From assembly GCA_028865235.1 (NCBI GenBank), contig CP114561.1, positions 1,384,001 through 1,448,000 on the forward strand: a stretch of 64,000 bases of DNA. The letters run 5' to 3'. This stretch comes from Candidatus Manganitrophus sp. (lineage in GTDB: Bacteria; Nitrospirota; Nitrospiria; SBBL01; Manganitrophaceae). Of this stretch, positions 60,235 to 64,000 are shown one piece after another (within the stretch, counting starts at the first letter, position 1; the number at the start of each line of letters is the position of its first letter). The notes beneath the pieces were generated by a model. The model was not told where the DNA came from. It did no database searches and saw only the letters and a program-made list of their open reading frames with translations. The position numbers and the translations under genes are program-made.

Positions 60235-61880
60235 TCATTCTTGTTTGGGAAGAGAGAAACTGAATTCCGTTCCGTGACCCGATCGACTCGTCACCCGAAT
60301 TTTACTTCCGTGGCCTTTTACAATGTCCTGGGCGATCGCCAGCCCCAGCCCGAAGCCGCCATAACGGCGCGACTCGGACGACTCCACCTGATAGAAACGA
60401 TCAAAAACCTTTCCTTGCTTTTCCGCGGGAATTCCGATCCCGGTGTCGGAGACCGAAATCAGAATTTTTTTCTTCTGATCCTTGAACCGAACGGTAATTT
60501 TCCCCCCTTTGGGGGTAAACTTGACGGCATTCGAAAGAAGATTGTCGAACACCTGACCCATTTTTTCCGGTGGCACCGAACCCAGCAGGGGGCCGGCCCG
60601 ATCGAGGTCACGAGGAGGATCTCTTTTTCTTCCGCCTTGGGCCGGATCAGTTGCAGGCTTTCATCCAGAATTTCGACCAAATTCATCCGTTCGAGCAAGA
60701 GGGCCTGCTCGTTTGTCTCCAACTTCGAGAAATCGAGAAGATCGTCGATGAGGTCGAGCTGCTTGTGAATATTCCGAAGGGCAATTTCCAGATACTCTTT
60801 CTGAAGGGAGGCCAGCGGACCGGCTTTCCCTTTCAGCACCAAGCTGGTATATCCCTTCACCGCCACCATCGGCGTCTTGAGCTCATGCGAGACGTTCGAG
60901 AGAAGATTCGTCTTCATTTGATCGAGGCTCTTCAACTCCCGGTTCGCCTCTTCCAAGGCCAGCTTGGTTTTGCGCAGGCTTCGATTCATCCACTTCAATT
61001 CTTCAAAGAGGCTGGCGTTCTGGATCGCCAGGGCCGCCAGATCGGCCAGGCCGACGACCAACCGGAAATCTCTTTTGGTGAAAGCCTGCGTCGCGATTTG
61101 GCTGTCGAGATAAAGCGCCCCGGCCAGTTGTCTCTGATAGGTCACCGGAACGGCCAAGAGCATTTTGATCCGCAACCGCTTCAGGATCGGATGCGGCCGG
61201 GTTTCTTCCGCCTCGGCGTTCGGCAGGAGAACGATTTCCCCTTTCTCCAATTGAGACGAAATCTCCTTGTCTTCGTTCAACAGGGCGGTCACGGCGTCGG
61301 CCCACTCCGGATCGGCCTCCTTTTCACCGGTCACCCGATGCGTCTCGCCTCCTTTATAGAGAAGAAAAAGACTCCTTGAAAAGCCGGTCAGGCGCGACGC
61401 CTCGCGAAGCACTTCATTGAGGATGGAATCGAGCTGAAGGGTCGAAATGAGGGTTCGGGCGATCTGATAGAGGACTTCGACCTCGGAGAGCCGCCGCTTC
61501 TCCAGCCCTTGTCGGATCGACGCCTTCAGCCCCTCGATGCCGAACGGTTTGACGAGATAAGCATAAGCGCCCCGGTTCAACGCCTCCACCGCCGATTCCA
61601 GCGATGCGTAGCCGGTCAGAAGCACCGTCACCGGCCTCGGCCAGAGTTTTTCGGCGTGGGCCAAGACATCCAGGCCGCTGATCCCCTTCATCTTCAGATC
61701 GGTCAGAATGAGATCGAAAGAGGTTCGCTCCATGGCCTGAACGGCCTCTTCGCCGCTGGAGACGGTCACCACCCGGTACCCCTCCAGCTCCAAAATGCTC
61801 CGGAGGGTTTCCAGAAGGGCCTCTTCATCGTCCACCAAGAGGATCTTCTCGTTGAATTTTGCGGAGGGAGTCTGAATCAT
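60235..61880 (-). CDS. Hybrid sensor kinase: receiver, GAF, HisKA, HATPase (one frameshift)
   Basis: The Met at 61880 just precedes the receiver (KILLVDDEEALLETLRSIL, phosphoacceptor in LILTDLKMKGISG, Lys in YLVKPF); an upstream start at 62117 would add 79 residues. A GAF domain follows (about 130-270). The HisKA helix is LLSNVSHELKTPMVAVKGY. The ATPase has LLSNAVKFTPKGG, SDTGIGIPAE and GFGLGLAIAQDIV. The frame breaks in the G-run 60588-60592, and one added base restores GPAPLLGSVPPEKMGQ. It is the likely partner of the sigma-54 regulator 138 nt downstream. Confidence 0.92.
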
Positions 61881-62149
61881 ACGTCTTTGTCCTTGGATTC
61901 CTCGAATTTCTTTCGAAACTTCATGAGCCGGCCCGGCCGGCTCCGGATTCATCCCACCATGGGATTGAAAGGGGCCGATGCGTAGAGAAACAGCGCGGAG
62001 CAGGTTCCGATCCGGCCGCGTCGTCTGCACGTAAAGTCGAATTTCATTGCTTTGAGGGTCGTCCTTGCCGGTTCCAGTGGAGGAGAGAAGAAACGGTTCA
62101 TTGATCTCGTGGGACAAGCCCCCTTCCCCTCGAAAAAAAATCTAAATTC

Positions 62150-62179
62150 ATTCTACTCTAAAAAAAATTTATGAATCAA
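62150..62179 (-). promoter_or_regulatory. Putative sigma-70 promoter of the kinase-activator pair
   Basis: On the minus strand TTGATT (62174-62179) and TAGAAT (62150-62155) are 18 nt apart in an AT-rich stretch. The predicted start lies just upstream of the kinase reading frame. Confidence 0.5.
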
Positions 62180-62199
62180 GTTTTTTCCTGAAAGAGTTT

Positions 62200-62216
62200 T
62201 TGCATGAAACCTGCAA
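62200..62216 (+). promoter_or_regulatory. Inverted repeat TTGCA-N7-TGCAA, candidate activator-binding site
   Basis: TTGCA (62200-62204) and TGCAA (62212-62216) flank seven nt. The centre lies about 94 bp upstream of the -24 box at 62302-62303. It is identical in half-sites and spacing to 56428-56444. Confidence 0.55.
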
Positions 62217-62300
62217 GCTTTTTCGCTCTCCCTAGGAAGCGCTCCCTGATCGAACGATAAAGCGAGGACCTGCCGCAATGTCCTCCCCTATTTCCTCCTC

Positions 62301-62316
62301 TGGCATTTAATTTGCT
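62301..62316 (+). promoter_or_regulatory. Sigma-54 promoter of the small secreted protein
   Basis: TGGCATTTAATTTGCT has GG (62302-62303) and GC (62314-62315) exactly 10 nt apart and matches TGGCA-N6-TTGCT. The ATG at 62412 is about 85 nt beyond the predicted start. A GGGAGGTGA ribosome-binding site precedes the gene. Confidence 0.7.
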
Positions 62317-62411
62317 CCTAGTCACGGCGACGCTTAATAAAGGCGGACGTCTCGCTTCTAAAAGGCAAGGCCAACTCTACATCTAAAAGAACGAAGGGAG
62401 GTGAGATTAGG

Positions 62412-62759
62412 ATGAAAAAACGACTAATGATCGGAATCCTTGCCGTTACCCTCATCGGAGCAGGCTCACTGACGCCGATTTATGCTGCGGGTGAGCAAGA
62501 TCAGGGCGCGGCTCAGGGTGACAAAGGCGCCGGCGGCATGGCTCAGGGACAAAAACTGACCGGGGTCGAGGTCACCGAGATCAACAAGGATCAGGGGACC
62601 GTCCAGATTAAAAAGCAAGAGGGGGGTCAGGAAACCTTAAAACTTGATCCAAGCCAGAAGGCGCAACTAGATCAAATCCAGAAGGGTGACAAAGTGGATA
62701 TCACAATGGTCGAACGCGGTGGTGAAAAAGTCGCAACCTCAATCTCGAAGAGCGGTTAG
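62412..62759 (+). CDS. Small secreted protein with CusF/DUF1344-like domain
   Basis: The 115-residue protein begins with a Sec signal peptide (KKR, hydrophobic core, likely cleavage after IYAA near residue 26). A Gly/Gln-rich linker follows, then a ~65-residue beta-rich domain (LTGVEVTEINKDQGTVQI, KLDPSQKAQLDQIQKGDKVD, ITMVERGGEKVATSI). The pattern of a short barrel with a KGDKV turn resembles the CusF/DUF1344 periplasmic fold, but the metal-binding His/Met set is absent. It is driven by a sigma-54 promoter divergent from the kinase gene. It may be a regulated matrix or surface protein. Confidence 0.8.
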   Translation: MKKRLMIGILAVTLIGAGSLTPIYAAGEQDQGAAQGDKGAGGMAQGQKLTGVEVTEINKDQGTVQIKKQEGGQETLKLDPSQKAQLDQIQKGDKVDITMVERGGEKVATSISKSG

Positions 62760-62774
62760 ACCTTTCTGGTACAA

Positions 62775-62808
62775 AGAGGAAAGAGAGGAGCGCTCCTCTC
62801 TTTCCTCT
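62775..62808 (+). terminator. 34-nt perfect palindrome after the secreted-protein gene
   Basis: Each arm is 17 nt (AGAGGAAAGAGAGGAGC and its exact reverse complement) with no loop, starting 15 nt after the stop at 62759. It is a likely terminator or mRNA-end hairpin, although it has no U-run. Confidence 0.65.
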
Positions 62809-62923
62809 CCGCCTCCAAACGAGGAGAGAACGGGACGCCGAATGGATCGATCCACTCTCTCTCGATTATTTCAATTCCATTGGAAAGGGCGTTCAGCGTC
62901 CTTCCCAGTCAGCCGGGGAAAAC

Positions 62924-63085
62924 GTGCTTAAGAAGTTATCCGTTCCATATATGATCGTACTCCCTGTGGGTATCGTCTTATTTTATAGACCGATCTGGGG
63001 CCTTTCGGAGACGCTTTTCTTTCTCCTTGCTGGAACGTACCTCCTCATCGCCGCCGAAGTCGCGAAAAAGGGAGGCGCCGGGTGA
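62924..63085 (+). CDS. Small two-span membrane protein (53 residues)
   Basis: A GTG at 62924, with a GGGG-type site 5-9 nt upstream, opens a 53-residue frame. It has two hydrophobic segments: VPYMIVLPVGIVLFY (residues 7-21) and LSETLFFLLAGTYLLIAAEV (residues 27-46), joined by RPIWG and ending in KKGGAG. Its stop overlaps the start of the diguanylate cyclase gene (GTGA), a strong sign that it is translated and coupled. It might anchor or modulate the cyclase. No family is recognised. Confidence 0.65.
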   Translation: MLKKLSVPYMIVLPVGIVLFYRPIWGLSETLFFLLAGTYLLIAAEVAKKGGAG

Positions 63086-64000
63086 ACCGGCCGCCTCTCC
63101 TCCCGGATTCGGGAGACCCCTTCACAACCGATTCCATGAAAACAATGTCGAGAAAACCGCCCCCGAAGGTGGATACGTATTTCGTCAAGAAACCGCCTGA
63201 ATTCACCAAAGGGATGGCGCAGCAGCACTATCATGCGATGAACATCCTTCTTCGCGTGCCGCGGATCACCGGCAATCATGCCGACATGGAGATCTCCCTC
63301 ACCACGCTGATGGATCTGGCCGCGGAGATTACGCCGTACGATTGGGGACTTTTCTATCTCTGGGACGACAACAAAAACGCGCTTCAATTGCGGGTCTCGA
63401 GAGGCTTCGGGAAAAGCTTCCCCCCTCTCTTAGAGAAGGGGAATCTCATCGCACGGTGGACCTTCCAATATTCCAAGCCTATTTTTATCCGGGAAAACGC
63501 CGGCAAGGAGATGGAGCGCTATTTCTCGCTCCTCAAGACCGACTCCGTCATCTCAATCCCCATCCTGGTGAACAACCGGCTGATGGCCATTCTTCAATTG
63601 GGAGGATGCCGGCAGCGGCGATTCGTGGAAGAAGATGCGCTGCTGGTCTGGATGCTGGCGATGCAGTCGGAAACCCTCTTTCATAACAGCCAGACGGAGC
63701 GCGAATTCCTCCGCCGAATGGCGATGACCGACGGATTGACCGGCCTCTTCAATCGGCGCTATTTCGACGAGCAGGTCGACCGGGAGATCCAACGCTCTTA
63801 TCGAACCGGCAAGCCGTTCGTCCTGATGATGATGGATGTCGACTTCTTTAAGAAATATAACGACCGTTACAGGCATCTGAAAGGAGACCAGGCCCTCCGG
63901 GAGATCGCCGTCATCCTGAAAGCCCGGCTCCGCCAAATCGATACGGTTTCCCGATTCGGAGGGGGAAGAGTTTTCGGTCTTGCTTCCGGAGACCGATGAA
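63082..64000 (+). CDS. GAF-GGDEF diguanylate cyclase, partial (one frameshift, runs off the window)
   Basis: A GTG at 63082 overlaps the small membrane protein stop. A GAF domain (about residues 70-205; LTTLMDLAAEITPYDWGLFY, ISIPILVNNRLMAILQLGG) is followed by a GGDEF domain (AMTDGLTGLFNRRYFDEQVD, MMMDVDFFKKYND). The active-site loop is split by an extra base in the G-run 63961-63965, and removing it gives RFGGEEFSVLLPETDE, a proper GGEEF motif. The enzyme would make cyclic di-GMP, the usual signal for exopolysaccharide output. The C-terminus lies outside the window. Confidence 0.9.

Noticed and set aside
62924..64000. A pel-type locus (PelD has GAF and GGDEF domains)
   Set aside because: The cyclase has an intact GGEEF loop after repair, and no PelA-C or PelE-G neighbours are visible.

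Overview
The window looks like a chromosomal segment of a Gram-negative bacterium of moderately high GC. Support comes from an outer-membrane beta-barrel protein, two Wza-type export proteins, lipobox lipoproteins and sigma-54 promoters. The gene content (hemX-hemA-hemC-cobA/hemD-hemB cluster, short EF-Ts, PEP-CTERM-style exopolysaccharide genes) would suit a Nitrospirota-like or deep delta-type lineage. That placement is inference and weak. No rRNA, tRNA, CRISPR array, transposase or phage gene was seen.

Layout. (1) 1-5.1 kb, minus strand: housekeeping run rplM-rpsI, terminator, argC-argJ, rpsB-tsf-pyrH. (2) 5.2-7.5 kb, minus: two bifunctional-nuclease paralogues around a JAMM-like protease and a lipoprotein. 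(3) 7.5-22.4 kb, plus: a near-consensus promoter drives hemX-hemA-beta-propeller lipoprotein-hemC-cobA/hemD-hemB-ribF-tilS-hpt. Then come ftsH, folP, a PilZ protein, a DUF309 protein, a TPR lipoprotein and an orphan. (4) 22.5-58.5 kb, minus: one very long co-directional exopolysaccharide locus, mostly with overlapping stop/start codons. It encodes export (two Wza-like proteins, an outer-membrane barrel, Wzz, a CpsD-like kinase), initiation (polyprenyl-phosphate sugar transferase), precursor supply (GlmS, WecB), flipping and polymerisation (Wzx-like, O-antigen ligase-like), glycosyltransferases, and modification (two deacetylases, two FemAB/GNAT proteins, a DegT aminotransferase, an AsnB-type amidotransferase, an ATP-grasp ligase, an acyltransferase, two PHP proteins). 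(5) Regulators bracket this locus: a receiver-GAF-HisKA_3 kinase with a NarL-type regulator at its distal end, and a receiver-GAF-HisKA kinase with a sigma-54 activator at its proximal end, plus a second sigma-54 activator inside it. (6) 62.4-64 kb, plus: a small secreted protein, a tiny membrane protein and a GAF-GGDEF diguanylate cyclase cut by the window edge.

The most interesting signal is regulatory. Three -24/-12 (sigma-54) promoter matches lie before the second wza gene, the internal sigma-54 activator and the divergent secreted-protein gene. Two have an inverted repeat TTGCA-N7-TGCAA about 90 bp upstream, and the third has a degenerate copy at the same distance. This looks like the enhancer of a local regulon. 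It resembles the RpoN/PrsK-PrsR wiring of PEP-CTERM/exosortase systems, but no exosortase or PEP-CTERM protein is visible here.

Caution: about 30 single-base frameshifts, most in homopolymers, break 23 otherwise well conserved genes. This pattern fits uncorrected long-read error far better than mass gene decay. Such genes are annotated as whole reading frames with the break positions given. Part of ftsH also has a codon style so unlike its surroundings that chimeric assembly or recombination should be considered.
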